From Chelativorans xinjiangensis (GTDB lineage Bacteria; Pseudomonadota; Alphaproteobacteria; Rhizobiales; Rhizobiaceae): DNA of 64,000 nucleotides. Shown here piece after piece: positions 37,015-45,406 of this stretch; the first letter of the stretch is position 1; every line of letters starts with the position of its first letter. The stretch lies in assembly GCF_009812055.1 (NCBI RefSeq), contig NZ_WQNH01000005.1, positions 139,310 to 203,309 of the forward strand, written 5' to 3'. A model generated the notes under the pieces. That model was not told where the DNA came from, searched no databases, and saw only the letters and a list, made by a program, of their open reading frames with translations. The position numbers were made by a program, and so were the translations under genes.

Positions 37015-37668
37015 ATGTTCAGGAAAGTGATTTTGGTCGCCGCCGTGGCGGGCTTTGCGGCGGCGTGTACCACCGACCCCTATACGGGGCAGCAGAAGAT
37101 TTCCAACACCGCAGGGGGTGCGGCGCTCGGGGCGCTGGCCGGTGCCGGCGCGGGCCTGCTTGCCGGCGGCGACGACCGGCGCAATGCGCTGATCGGCGCC
37201 GGTATCGGCGCGCTGGCCGGCGGCGGGATCGGCGCCTATATGGACCAGCAGGAGGCGCAGCTTCGCGGCCAGCTTCAGGGAACCGGCGTCAGCGTGACGC
37301 GGCAGGGCGACTACATCATCCTGAACATGCCCTCCAACATCACCTTCGCTACCGATTCGTCCTCCATCCAGCCGGCCTTCTACCCGACGCTGAACTCGGT
37401 GGCGCTGGTCCTGAAGCGCTACAACCAGACGCTGGTCGACGTCTACGGCCACACCGATTCGACCGGCAGCTACGAGCATAACATGCAGCTTTCGCGCCAG
37501 CGCGCCCAGTCCGTGTCCGACTATCTCGTCGCCCAGGGTACGAACCCGCAGCGCTTCGCCGTCATCGGCCAGGGGCCGAGCCAGCCCGTCGCCTCCAACG
37601 ACACGCCGGACGGCAGGCAGCAGAACCGGCGCGTGGAAATCCGCCTGGCGCCGCTTACGGCGGGCTAG
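37015..37668 (+). CDS. OmpA family lipoprotein (YiaD/Pal-like)
   Basis: 217 aa. The signal peptide ends in a lipobox, GFAAAC, with Cys18 as lipidation site. A Gly/Ala-rich glycine-zipper segment (about 32-75, ALGALAGAGAGLLAGG and IGALAGGGIGAYM) precedes the OmpA C-terminal peptidoglycan-binding domain (about 105-215), which contains VDVYGHTDSTGSYEHN and the LSRQRAQSVSDYLV helix. It would sit in the outer membrane and tether it to peptidoglycan. AGGAGAGG precedes the ATG. Confidence 0.93.
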   Translation: MFRKVILVAAVAGFAAACTTDPYTGQQKISNTAGGAALGALAGAGAGLLAGGDDRRNALIGAGIGALAGGGIGAYMDQQEAQLRGQLQGTGVSVTRQGDYIILNMPSNITFATDSSSIQPAFYPTLNSVALVLKRYNQTLVDVYGHTDSTGSYEHNMQLSRQRAQSVSDYLVAQGTNPQRFAVIGQGPSQPVASNDTPDGRQQNRRVEIRLAPLTAG

Positions 37669-37713
37669 CGCATCGGCCCGAAAATCGGAATCGATTTTCG
37701 GAAAGCACGATGC
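37669..37713. repeat. Palindromic repeat, family C, copy 1
   Basis: Starts GCATCGGCCCGAAAATCGG, with the inner palindrome GAAAATCG-GAAT-CGATTTTC, and ends AAGCACGATGC. An inverted, nearly identical copy is at 39706-39750, so the two flank psuGK. It also lies directly after the stop codon of the OmpA lipoprotein gene and could act as its transcript end. Confidence 0.75.
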
Positions 37714-37727
37714 TGTAGGTGACCGCC

Positions 37728-38651
37728 TTACCTTTCGTGCGCTGCAAGCGCACGGGCAATGCGCGCCGCAAGGCGCGCATTGTTTTTGACGAGCGCGATG
37801 TTGGTCTTGAGACTGCGGCCGCCAGTGATCTCCATGATGCGGGCGAGCAGGTAGGGTGTGACGGCCTTGCCCGTCACGCCTTCGGCCGCGGCGTCTTCTT
37901 GAGCGCGGGCGATGAAGCCTTCCATCTCCGCCACCGCTATCTCGTCCTCCTGCGGGACCGGATTGGCCACAAGCATGCCGCCGCCGATCCGAAGCGCCTC
38001 GCGCGTCTTCTGAAAACGGGCGATCGCCTCGGGTGTGTCGAGCCGCAGCGGCACTGGCAGCGACGAGCCGCGTGACCAGAAGGCGGGCATCACGTCCGTC
38101 CCGAAGCCCACCACCGGCACGCCGCGCGTCTCCAGCACCTCCAGCGTCTTGGGGACGTCGAGGATGGCCTTGGCGCCGGCCGAGACCACGATGACCGGCG
38201 TGCGCGCCAATTCGTCCAGGTCCGCCGACATGTCGAAGCTCGTCTCCGCCCCCTTGTGCACGCCGCCGATGCCGCCGGTCGCGAAGACGGGAATGCCGGC
38301 CAGATGCGCTGCCATCATGGTGGCCGCCACCGTCGTGCCGCCGCTCCGCCCCTCGGCGAGCGCGAAGGCGAGGTCGGCGCGCGACAGCTTCATGGCGTCC
38401 TTGCGCTGCGCCAGCGCCTGCCGCTCCCTCTCCGAAAGGCCGATCTTCAGCCGCCCGTCGACGACGGCGATGGTGGCCGGCACGGCGCCTCCTTCGGCGA
38501 TGATCGCCTCCACCTCGGCCGCCATTTCGTCGTTCTGCGGCCAGGGCATGCCGTGGGTGATGATGGTGCTTTCGAGCGCCACCACGGCTTGGCCCCCGGC
38601 AAGCGCCTCGGCGACCGGCGGATGGATGTCGATATGCGCGGTGAGCGACAT
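37728..38651 (-). CDS. psuG: Pseudouridine-5'-phosphate glycosidase
   Basis: 307 aa. It cleaves the C-C glycosidic bond of pseudouridine 5'-phosphate to uracil and ribose 5-phosphate, working after PsuK in pseudouridine catabolism. Family signatures are VALESTIITHGMPWPQN (about 24-40), the SGGTTVAATM block, VVSAGAKAILDVPKTLE with the conserved Lys and GFGTDVMPAFW. It lies 24 bp downstream of the PfkB-kinase gene on the same strand, the standard psuKG arrangement. Confidence 0.96.
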   Translation of the reverse strand: MSLTAHIDIHPPVAEALAGGQAVVALESTIITHGMPWPQNDEMAAEVEAIIAEGGAVPATIAVVDGRLKIGLSERERQALAQRKDAMKLSRADLAFALAEGRSGGTTVAATMMAAHLAGIPVFATGGIGGVHKGAETSFDMSADLDELARTPVIVVSAGAKAILDVPKTLEVLETRGVPVVGFGTDVMPAFWSRGSSLPVPLRLDTPEAIARFQKTREALRIGGGMLVANPVPQEDEIAVAEMEGFIARAQEDAAAEGVTGKAVTPYLLARIMEITGGRSLKTNIALVKNNARLAARIARALAAHER

Positions 38652-38675
38652 GGGTTCTCCTGCTTCGATACCTTG

Positions 38676-39614
38676 TCAGGCGGGCTTTGGCGGCGGCACG
38701 CGGGCGAGCGCGGCGCGGAAGGCCTCGTCGTCCATCCGTGGTGCTGCGTCCGCGCTCTCCACGGCGAGCTTTGCCGCCGCCATCCCTTCGCGCACCGCCT
38801 CCGCGAATGCAAGCCCGCGCATCAGGGCGGCCACCGTGGCGCCGGCAAGCGCGTCTCCCGCGCCCGTCACGTCGGCGACGCGGCCCGCGGGCGGCGGTGC
38901 GATCTCGAAGAAATCGCCATGCCGGAAGCAAAGGGCAGGGCCTCCGCCGGTCGTGATCACGCCGGCCCGAAGCCCCATTCCCGTAAGCGCCTTCGCCGCC
39001 GCGAGCGGTGGTGCCTCCGATGCCATGTCCGTCAGGCGGCAGGCCTCCCGCCGGTTCATGAAGAGGCAGGAAAGGGAGGGAATGACGGAGACCAGCCGAA
39101 CCACCTTGGCCGGCGAGACGGCGATCGCATGGATCGGCTTTCCCGCCGCAAGCGCGACGAGGCGCTCGATCGCCTCCGCCGGCATGTTGGCATCGCAAAG
39201 CAGCATATCCGCCCCGCCGGCCGCATCGCGCACCTTGGAGCGCCGTACCTGCTTTATAAAGCCGTGCTCGTAGAGCGCCATATCGGCAAACCCGGTAATT
39301 AGGTCGCCGGCCTCCGTGAGGATGGCCGTATAGCTCGGCGTCGTCCGGTCGAGGAAGGTTGCCGAAAGATCCTCGATGCCCGCCGCCTCGATCGCCTCGG
39401 CCACCCTCTCGCCCGCCGCGTCGCCGCCCCTGAGCGACAGAAGCGAAACCGCCGCCCCGCGCTCAACGGCCGCGCGCGCCGCGTTGAAGGCACCGCCGCC
39501 GATCTCCTCGCGCATGGTGCCGGGATTTGAGGCCTCCGCCACATGGACACCGGTAACGCGGCCCCTGCGGTCGATATGCGCGCCGCCGACGACGAGAAGG
39601 CGCGGCCGCGTCAT
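38676..39614 (-). CDS. psuK: PfkB family kinase, probable pseudouridine kinase
   Basis: 312 aa ribokinase-like sugar kinase. The N-terminal PfkB signature EIGGGAFNAARAAVERGAAVSLLS (about 37-60) and the C-terminal signature DVTGAGDALAGATVAALMRG, with the catalytic Asp, are clear. Location immediately upstream of psuG supports phosphorylation of pseudouridine to its 5'-phosphate. The operon is flanked by inverted family C repeats. No dedicated nucleoside transporter is adjacent. Confidence 0.93.
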   Translation of the reverse strand: MTRPRLLVVGGAHIDRRGRVTGVHVAEASNPGTMREEIGGGAFNAARAAVERGAAVSLLSLRGGDAAGERVAEAIEAAGIEDLSATFLDRTTPSYTAILTEAGDLITGFADMALYEHGFIKQVRRSKVRDAAGGADMLLCDANMPAEAIERLVALAAGKPIHAIAVSPAKVVRLVSVIPSLSCLFMNRREACRLTDMASEAPPLAAAKALTGMGLRAGVITTGGGPALCFRHGDFFEIAPPPAGRVADVTGAGDALAGATVAALMRGLAFAEAVREGMAAAKLAVESADAAPRMDDEAFRAALARVPPPKPA

Positions 39615-39649
39615 GGCCTTCTCCCGCCTGCATTCGAAACGCGTTCATT

Positions 39650-39750
39650 ACAGCGCCGTGCGTCCTTTCGGACGCACAAAGGACGCTGTAGATTATTGAA
39701 TTTATGCATCGTGCTTTCCGAAAACCGATTCCGGTTTCCGGGCCGATGCA
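39650..39750. repeat. Palindromic repeat, family C, copy 2, with adjoining unit
   Basis: 39706-39750 is the inverse of 37669-37713 with only about four differences. Just left of it (39650-39692) is another palindromic unit, CAGCGCCGTGCGTCCTTTCG followed by GACGCACAAAGGACGCTG. Such paired units are common in Mesorhizobium-type genomes. They occupy the space between psuK and the recA promoter. Confidence 0.75.
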
Positions 39751-39854
39751 TCGCCTCAAAAACGCTGCGCATTTTTACTCCCGGACAGAAACAAAAATAG
39801 AACAAAATGAGATTGCCGTTTAAAAACAGAAGCATGATCCCTATTGCCAAATCG

Positions 39855-39869
39855 GAACAAAAGCGGTAC
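39855..39869 (+). promoter_or_regulatory. LexA (SOS) box of recA
   Basis: GAAC-AAAAGCG-GTAC fits the alphaproteobacterial SOS operator GAAC-N7-GAAC with one mismatch in the second half-site. It lies about 60 bp upstream of the recA ATG inside an A/T-rich promoter region (39775-39895). Confidence 0.65.
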
Positions 39870-39929
39870 ACAAAAATATAGGGAAATTGGCCCGCGCGGC
39901 TTCCATTGACGTTAGAGGGGTGTTGTATC

Positions 39930-41015
39930 ATGGCTCAGAATTCGTTGCGGCTTGTAGAGGAAAAGTCGGTGGATAAATCCAAGGCATTGGACGCGGCGCT
40001 TTCGCAGATCGAGCGGGCCTTCGGCAAGGGCTCGATCATGCGGCTGGGAGCCAACGACCGCGTGGTCGAGATCGAAACCATCCCCACCGGCTCGCTTGGC
40101 CTCGATATCGCGCTCGGCGTCGGCGGCCTGCCGCGCGGGCGAATCATCGAGATCTACGGGCCGGAAAGCTCGGGCAAGACGACGCTGGCGCTCCACACGG
40201 TGGCCGAGGCGCAGAAGAAGGGCGGCATTTGCGGCTTCGTCGACGCCGAGCATGCGCTCGATCCCGTCTACGCGCGCAAGCTGGGCGTGGATCTGGAAAA
40301 CCTGCTTATCTCGCAGCCCGATACGGGCGAGCAGGCGCTGGAGATATGCGACACGCTGGTGCGCTCGGGCGCGCTCGACGTGATCGTCATCGATTCGGTG
40401 GCCGCTCTCACACCGCGCGCCGAGATCGAGGGAGAGATGGGCGATTCGCTGCCCGGCATGCAGGCCCGCCTGATGAGCCAGGCGCTCAGAAAGCTGACGG
40501 CCTCCATCTCGCGCTCCAACACCATGGTGATCTTCATCAACCAGATCCGCATGAAGATCGGCGTCATGTTCGGTTCGCCTGAGACGACGACGGGCGGCAA
40601 CGCGCTGAAATTCTATGCTTCCGTGCGCCTCGACATCCGCCGTATCGGTGCGGTCAAGGACCGTGACGAGACCGTCGGCAACCAGACCCGCGTCAAGGTC
40701 GTCAAGAACAAGCTGGCCCCGCCCTTCAAGCAAGTCGAGTTCGACATCATGTATGGCGAGGGCGTGTCGAAGACCGGCGAGCTGATCGATCTCGGCATCA
40801 AGGCCGGCACGGTTGAAAAGTCCGGCGCCTGGTTCTCCTACAACTCCCAGCGCCTCGGCCAGGGGCGCGAGAACGCCAAGCAGTTCCTGCGCGACAATCC
40901 CGAGGTTGCGCGCGAGATCGAACTGACCCTGCGGCAGAACGCCGGGCTGATCGCCGAGAAGTTCCTCGACGAGGCCCGCGGCGACGACGATCTGGACGAC
41001 GCCGCCGAAGGCTGA
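39930..41015 (+). CDS. recA: Recombinase RecA
   Basis: 361 aa. It forms ATP-dependent filaments on single-stranded DNA for homologous recombination and LexA cleavage. Walker A is GPESSGKT (77-84). Walker B-like [10 protein letters not shown], loop L1 [14 protein letters not shown] and loop L2 [25 protein letters not shown] are all intact, with an acidic C-terminus. [12 protein letters not shown] is the typical Rhizobiales start. SOS-regulated through the box at 39855. Confidence 0.99.
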   Translation: MAQNSLRLVEEKSVDKSKALDAALSQIERAFGKGSIMRLGANDRVVEIETIPTGSLGLDIALGVGGLPRGRIIEIYGPESSGKTTLALHTVAEAQKKGGICGFVDAEHALDPVYARKLGVDLENLLISQPDTGEQALEICDTLVRSGALDVIVIDSVAALTPRAEIEGEMGDSLPGMQARLMSQALRKLTASISRSNTMVIFINQIRMKIGVMFGSPETTTGGNALKFYASVRLDIRRIGAVKDRDETVGNQTRVKVVKNKLAPPFKQVEFDIMYGEGVSKTGELIDLGIKAGTVEKSGAWFSYNSQRLGQGRENAKQFLRDNPEVAREIELTLRQNAGLIAEKFLDEARGDDDLDDAAEG

Positions 41016-41332
41016 GCTTCTCTCTCCCGAGAAGATTGCGGCGTGAGGACGCGCGAGGGGAGATGAAGGGCGCCACTCCTCGCCCCCACGAATGTGGGGG
41101 AGAGGTGGCCCCGCATAGCGGGGTCGGTGAGGGGGAGATGGCGCCCGCCGCCTCTTTCATCAGCTCCTACTTCGATCCGACAGGGCGCCCGCCGTGGGCA
41201 ACACCGCGCAAATGGCGCCGCCGAGCCGGCCTCCTCACCGTCTCGGCCTTCCACCTTCGCCCTTCGGGCTTCGGTGGATAGGTCGGCCGATCCACCTCTC
41301 CCCCATTTCGTGGGGCGAGGAGTGGGCGCCCT
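41016..41332. repeat. Intergenic region with an inverted repeat pair (family F)
   Basis: Arms at 41062-41108 and 41292-41338 are inverted near-copies (GGGCGCCACTCCTCGCCCCC and GTGGGGGAGAGGTGG against their complements). They enclose about 180 bp that includes a CGCCCTTCGGGCTTCGG palindrome. The right arm starts at the soxG stop codon and overlaps it by a few bases. The structure therefore spans the whole gap between the convergent recA and sox transcripts. No gene seen. Confidence 0.75.
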
Positions 41333-41917
41333 TCATCTCACCTCGTAGCCCGTTTCCGCCGCCGCTGCACAAATCTCCTCCCAGAAGGCGCGGGCGAAGG
41401 AGCGGAAGACGTAGATGTCGAACTGCTCGCCGCCCGTGCGCTGGATGTGGGCAAAAATATCGTGATGAGCGGTGGCACGGCCCTCACTGAGGGGAAAGGC
41501 GGCGGGCGAGAAATCGAGCGCGAAGAGTTTCGCAAGCACCCATTCGGCGCGCGGGCCGGCGATGCGCAGCGCGGCGCGGCCGTGGGAAAGATCGGTGACG
41601 GTGCCGATATCGAGCGCTACGGCAGCCTGCAGGCTCGCACTCAGCCCTTCAGCCCCGGCAACGAGATGGCGCCCCGGTCCGATTGCGAAGGCGGCAGCAT
41701 CGCCGCCCACCGCGCCGGCGCCCGGCGTTGCGGGGAGGGAGAGGCCGGTGACCGTCTCGATGGCGCCGAGGAGCGCTTCGGCGCTGCCCGGAAAGGCGGA
41801 GGCTTCGGCGATCGCGGCGGGCGTCGCCTCGGTCAGCGTCACGCCGGGACCGTCGACCAGATTGCCGTAGGTGCCGGGCCGGAAGGCCTCACCCAGGGGG
41901 GAGATGCGCTCAACCAT
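41333..41917 (-). CDS. soxG: Sarcosine oxidase gamma subunit
   Basis: 194 aa, the smallest catalytic-complex partner of SoxA in heterotetrameric sarcosine oxidase. It has a GcvT/YgfZ-like fold, recognisable from ALRIAGPRAEWVLAKLFALD and the C-terminal TGGEQFDIYVFRSFARAFWEEI. Start MVERISPLGEAF overlaps the end of soxA by eight bases, so translation is coupled. Its last codon abuts an inverted repeat. Last gene of the soxBDAG operon. Confidence 0.95.
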   Translation of the reverse strand: MVERISPLGEAFRPGTYGNLVDGPGVTLTEATPAAIAEASAFPGSAEALLGAIETVTGLSLPATPGAGAVGGDAAAFAIGPGRHLVAGAEGLSASLQAAVALDIGTVTDLSHGRAALRIAGPRAEWVLAKLFALDFSPAAFPLSEGRATAHHDIFAHIQRTGGEQFDIYVFRSFARAFWEEICAAAAETGYEVR

Positions 41918-44900
41918 GCATGCGGCTCCCTTCCGGGTCGAAGAAGTGATGGCTGACGATCTCCACCGGCCCGAAGCGCTTCCGCAGCGCATCGGAGACG
42001 AAGGCGCGCGTGCCGTGCCGTGCCTTGCCGCCCTTGACCAGCGCCAGGCCGATATATTTCGAAAGCGCCGGCGAATAGCAGAAGGCGGTGATGTGGCCGA
42101 TGCTCTCGCCCAGTTCCTCCAGGCTGCCATTTTCCACGATATGCGCGCCGCCGCCGAGCGGCTGGCCGTCCAGCGAGACGACGCCGACGAGGCGGATGCG
42201 GTTCGTGTCGATGAGGCCCTCGCGGTCCATGAGGGCGGAGCCGATGAAGGGCTTTTTCTTCGATAGCATCCAGTCGAGGTAAAGGTCGCGGGCGGTGGTG
42301 CGGCCGTCGATCTCCGCGCCCGTCACGTGGCCCTTCTCGATGCGCAGCGTTCCCAGTGCCTCCATCCCGTAGGGCGCGATGCCGAAAGGTTCGCCAGCCT
42401 CCATCAGAGCTTCCCACACATGCGTGCCGTGGCCGGCGCCGCAATAGACCTCGTAGGCGCGCTCGCCGGAGAAGGAGAGGCGGCAGATCATCACCGGCGC
42501 GCCGGCGATCCCGCCATGCACGATCCCCATGAAGGGCAGGGCCTCGTTGTCCACCGCCGTGCCCGTCACGCACGCTTCCAGAAGCTTCCGCGCGTTCGGC
42601 CCCGCCACGGCGGCACCCGCCCATTGGTCGGTGACGGAGGTTAGGTGCACTTTCAAGTCCGGCCACACCACGTCGAGAAAATATTCCAGATGCTGCATCA
42701 CCTTGCCGGCGTTCGCCGTGGTGGTGGTCATCAGAAAGTCGTGCTCGCCGAGCCGCCATGTGGTGCCGTCGTCGAGCGCGATGCCGTCCTCACGCAGCAT
42801 CAGGCCGTAGCGCGCCTTGCCGACGGCGAGCGTCGAGAACATGTTGGTGTAGACGCGGTCGAGGAATTCCGCCGCGTCCGGCCCCTTCACGGCGATCTTG
42901 CCAAGCGTGGAAACGTCGACGATGCCGACCGAGGCGCGGACAGTGGCGGCCTCGCGGATATAGGCCTGCTCGACCGTCTCGCCCGCCCCGCCATAGATCA
43001 TCGGCCGGTGCCACAGGCCGACCTCCATCATGCGCGCGCCGCGCTCCACGTGCCAATCGTGCATGGGGGTGAGCCGGTCGGGCTTGAAATGCCCGTGCTT
43101 CTCCGCCGCCAGCGACCCGATGGAGACGGGCGAGAAAGGCGGGCGGAAGCGGGTGGTGCCGACGTCGGGGATGGCCAGGCCGCGCGCGCCGGCCATGATG
43201 GCCAATCCGGGCACGTTGGAGGTCTTGCCCTGGTCGGTCGCCATGCCGAGCGTGGTGTAGCGCTTCAGGTGCTCGACGGAGAGGAAGCCCTCGCGGTGGG
43301 CCAGCCGCACGTCATCGGCCGTCACGTCGTTCTGCAGGTCGACGAAGGCCTTGCCGTCCGCCTTGATCTCGAAGACGGGGGCAGGGTTGATCTCGACCGC
43401 CGGGGCGGCGACCTCGGGCAGCTTGGCGCGCGAAGCCTTCTTGCCGGCCGCGATCAGGCCCGCGTCGCGGCCCGTCGACAGCGCTTCCGCCGTCCTCATG
43501 GTCCCGGTGAAGGCGCCGGCACCCGTCCATTCCTGCGTCGGCTGCGGCGGCAGGAAGGCGTTGAGGCGGTCGTCCCAGGCGGGGTTGCGGCCGGCCTGGC
43601 TCGCCAGATGGATCGCCGGCGACCAGCCGCCGGAGACGGCGAGGCAGTCGGCTTCCACGGGCCGCACGTCGCCGGACAGGCGGCCGGTGGCGGCGTCGAA
43701 GCGTTGTATCAGCACTTTCGCGAGCCGCTTGCCGGCGGTGCCCACCACCGCGTGGCCAAGAAGCGGCACCACGCCTGCTTCCTCGGCAAGCGCCCGCGCC
43801 GCGGCTGAAATCTCCGGCCGCACGTCGAGGATGGCGACCACGGCGCCGCCCGCTTTCTTCAGGGCCGCGGCGGCGCGGTAGGCGCCGTCGTTGTTGGTGA
43901 AGACGGCGATCTTCTCGCCCGGCAGCACGCCGAACTCATTGGCATAGCGCTCGGCGGCGCCAGCAAGCATGACGCCCGGCCGGTCGTTGCCCGGAAAGAC
44001 AATCGGCCGCTCGAAGCTGCCTGTTGCGAGCACCACCTTCTCCGCGCGTATGGACCAGTGCCGGTGGCGCGGCGCGCCCTTGGGGGGCGCGGCCAGATGG
44101 TCCCCGACGCGCTCGAGCGCGGCCAGATTGTTGCCGTCGTAATAGCCCCAGACCGCCGTGCGCGTGAGGAGCCGGACGTTGTCCATGGCGGTGAGCCGCC
44201 CCACTGCCGCCTCGGCCCACAGGGCCGCCTGCCTGCCCCCGATCGCCTCGCCCGACCAGTTGGCGGTGCCGCCGGTGCGCGGCTCCTGCTCGGCCAGGAT
44301 GACGCGCTTTCCCGCCTTGGCGGCGGCCTCTGCCGCCATCAGCCCCGCGGGCCCGGCACCCACCACGAGCACGTCGCAAAAGGCATTCATGCGCTCGTAG
44401 CGGACGGGATCCTTGTCGTAGCCGGCACGGCCGAGACCCGCCGCGCGGCGGATGAAATGCTCGCAGAACATCCAGAAGCCGGTGCCCTTGAGCGGGCCGA
44501 CAACCGGCCCCATGAAGGTCTTGTAGTAGAAGCCCGCGCCGAAGAGCGGCCCGGCGAGCTGGTTCAGGGCGTTGATATCGTAATCGAGAGAGGGGAAGCG
44601 GTTCTGGCTCTCGGCCTCCAGGCCCTCGTAAAGCTCGATCTGCGTGGCCGGGATGTTCGGCTCTCGCAGGCCGTCCTTGAAGACCGTCACCAGCGCGTTC
44701 GGCTCATCGACGCCGGCAGTGAAGACACCGCGCGGGCGGTGGTATTTGAACGAGCGGCCAATGAGCGTGATGCCGTTCGCCAGAAGCGCGGCGGCCAGCG
44801 TGTCGCCGGCGAAGCCCGTATAGGCCTTGCCGTCGAAGGTGAAGGGAACCGTGCGGCTGCGGTCGATCAGCCCGCCGGTCGGGATACGGCGCGCGCTCAT
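41910..44900 (-). CDS. soxA: Sarcosine oxidase alpha subunit
   Basis: 996 aa cytoplasmic flavoprotein subunit. In order: an N-terminal ferredoxin-like region (TVPFTFDGKAYTGFAGDTLAAALLANG), an NAD-binding pyridine-nucleotide-oxidoreductase domain (DVLVVGAGPAGLMAAEAAAKAGKRV, about 163-187), a middle domain and a C-terminal GcvT-like tetrahydrofolate-binding region (from about 610). The folate domain captures the methyl group as 5,10-methylene-THF. The enzyme converts sarcosine plus O2 to glycine and H2O2. It overlaps both soxD (four bases) and soxG. Confidence 0.98.
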   Translation of the reverse strand: MSARRIPTGGLIDRSRTVPFTFDGKAYTGFAGDTLAAALLANGITLIGRSFKYHRPRGVFTAGVDEPNALVTVFKDGLREPNIPATQIELYEGLEAESQNRFPSLDYDINALNQLAGPLFGAGFYYKTFMGPVVGPLKGTGFWMFCEHFIRRAAGLGRAGYDKDPVRYERMNAFCDVLVVGAGPAGLMAAEAAAKAGKRVILAEQEPRTGGTANWSGEAIGGRQAALWAEAAVGRLTAMDNVRLLTRTAVWGYYDGNNLAALERVGDHLAAPPKGAPRHRHWSIRAEKVVLATGSFERPIVFPGNDRPGVMLAGAAERYANEFGVLPGEKIAVFTNNDGAYRAAAALKKAGGAVVAILDVRPEISAAARALAEEAGVVPLLGHAVVGTAGKRLAKVLIQRFDAATGRLSGDVRPVEADCLAVSGGWSPAIHLASQAGRNPAWDDRLNAFLPPQPTQEWTGAGAFTGTMRTAEALSTGRDAGLIAAGKKASRAKLPEVAAPAVEINPAPVFEIKADGKAFVDLQNDVTADDVRLAHREGFLSVEHLKRYTTLGMATDQGKTSNVPGLAIMAGARGLAIPDVGTTRFRPPFSPVSIGSLAAEKHGHFKPDRLTPMHDWHVERGARMMEVGLWHRPMIYGGAGETVEQAYIREAATVRASVGIVDVSTLGKIAVKGPDAAEFLDRVYTNMFSTLAVGKARYGLMLREDGIALDDGTTWRLGEHDFLMTTTTANAGKVMQHLEYFLDVVWPDLKVHLTSVTDQWAGAAVAGPNARKLLEACVTGTAVDNEALPFMGIVHGGIAGAPVMICRLSFSGERAYEVYCGAGHGTHVWEALMEAGEPFGIAPYGMEALGTLRIEKGHVTGAEIDGRTTARDLYLDWMLSKKKPFIGSALMDREGLIDTNRIRLVGVVSLDGQPLGGGAHIVENGSLEELGESIGHITAFCYSPALSKYIGLALVKGGKARHGTRAFVSDALRKRFGPVEIVSHHFFDPEGSRMHG

Positions 44901-45178
44901 GGCTTCCCGGCACCATCGTTGAGCGCCGCGCGGGCGAAGGCGACGGCCTGGACCTCGTGGGTCAGCGTGTCGCGCGTGACGAGGAGATGCGTTCGGCAGC
45001 CGCCCGCATGCTGCCAGTATTCGCGGTGCGGGCCTGCCGGGTTCGGCCGGTTATAGACGTAGTCGTGCCAGGCCTTCATGTCGGTGGAAGCCGGGTCGGG
45101 GCGGGTGCGCGTCGCATCGCCCTGGTAGGAGAATTCCGAGAGATCGCGCGGGCCGCAGTGGGGGCAGGGGATCAGCAT
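44897..45178 (-). CDS. soxD: Sarcosine oxidase delta subunit
   Basis: 93 aa zinc-binding subunit of the TSOX complex. CPHCGPRDLSEFSYQGDA gives two zinc ligands and the WQHAGGCRTHLLVTRD segment contributes the others. YNRPNPAGPHREYW is a SoxD hallmark. The ATGA overlap with soxA indicates coupling. The start MLIPCPHCG at 45178 is canonical; upstream sequence is repeat A, not coding. Confidence 0.97.
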   Translation of the reverse strand: MLIPCPHCGPRDLSEFSYQGDATRTRPDPASTDMKAWHDYVYNRPNPAGPHREYWQHAGGCRTHLLVTRDTLTHEVQAVAFARAALNDGAGKP

Positions 45179-45201
45179 CGAGGCGCCTCCTGACAGGACT
45201 G

Positions 45202-45379
45202 CGCCCCTTCGCGCCCCCCTCTGGCCTGCCGGCCATCTCCCCCACGAGGGGGGAGATCGGCCGTCGCGGCGCCTTTCACCGATCTCTGGCGTTGAAGGAA
45301 AGGCGCTGCGCGCGATGACAGCCAATCTCCCCACTCGTGGGGGAGATGGCCGGCAGGCCAGAGGGGGGCGCGAGGGGGA
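45202..45379. repeat. Family A repeat between soxB and soxD
   Basis: Inverted arms 45202-45257 and 45325-45379 built on CTCTGGCCTGCCGGCCATCT, a slight variant of the copies at 5246 and 18848. It lies inside the soxB-soxD intergenic space of an operon that is normally closely packed, so the transcript would carry a long hairpin between the two coding regions. Confidence 0.85.
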
Positions 45380-45406
45380 ACTGACACAACCATTCTCGGA
45401 TTCCGA

